Below, piece after piece: positions 5,719 to 5,731 of a stretch of 5,731 nucleotides of DNA. A program made the translations under genes and the position numbers. The stretch is from positions 1-5,731 of the forward strand of contig JAIORT010000898.1 of assembly GCA_021107975.1 (NCBI GenBank). The letters are read 5' to 3'. A model generated the notes under the pieces. That model had not been told where the DNA came from. It worked only from the letters and a program-made list of their open reading frames with translations, and did not search any database. The first letter of the stretch is position 1. Every line of letters starts with the position of its first letter. This stretch comes from Bacteroidales bacterium (GTDB lineage Bacteria > Bacteroidota > Bacteroidia > Bacteroidales > JAADJA01).

Positions 5719-5731
5719 TATTTAAAACCAT

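Overview
The window looks like a chromosomal segment of a Bacteroidota species. This is an inference from four signs: two promoter-like sites matching the Bacteroidota pattern (TTG, a spacer, then TAnnTTTG), start codons preceded by A/T-rich leaders with no Shine-Dalgarno sequence in all but one gene, lipoproteins whose mature ends are rich in Lys/Asp/Glu, and the kinds of secreted domain present. No rRNA, tRNA, CRISPR array, transposase or integrase was seen.

Layout. (1) Bases 1-234, minus strand: the N-terminal 78 codons of a small DUF2784-type membrane protein that runs off the left edge. (2) Bases 235-398: a divergent intergenic region with a doubtful 25-codon ORF and a promoter that ends almost on the next start codon. 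(3) Bases 399-957: a two-gene cassette, DUF4160 then DUF2442, overlapping by 23 bp. It is very AT-rich (about 27% G+C by hand count over 421-960) compared with about 48% in a sample of the next gene. (4) Bases 969-2558: a complete nadB (L-aspartate oxidase, first step of de novo NAD synthesis), 11 bp after the cassette with no promoter of its own that I can see. (5) Bases 2559-2794: a probable terminator hairpin and a well-formed promoter. (6) Bases 2795-5718: three genes for exported proteins. They are a lipoprotein with a Trp/Gly-rich C-terminus, a secreted protein with a probable jelly-roll fold, and a lipoprotein with a Calx-beta-like domain followed by a TolB/WD40-like beta-propeller. A long hairpin separates the first from the second, and the last two are 14 bp apart.

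How the parts relate. The DUF4160/DUF2442 pair has the form of a toxin-antitoxin-like cassette and appears to have been placed directly in front of a housekeeping gene, which may now depend on the cassette's transcription. The three exported proteins probably act at the cell surface or outside the cell. The domain types suggest binding or adhesion, but no enzyme active site and no SusC/SusD partner is visible, so their job is unknown. The last gene carries a perfect AGGAGG, which is out of character for this phylum and for the rest of the window.
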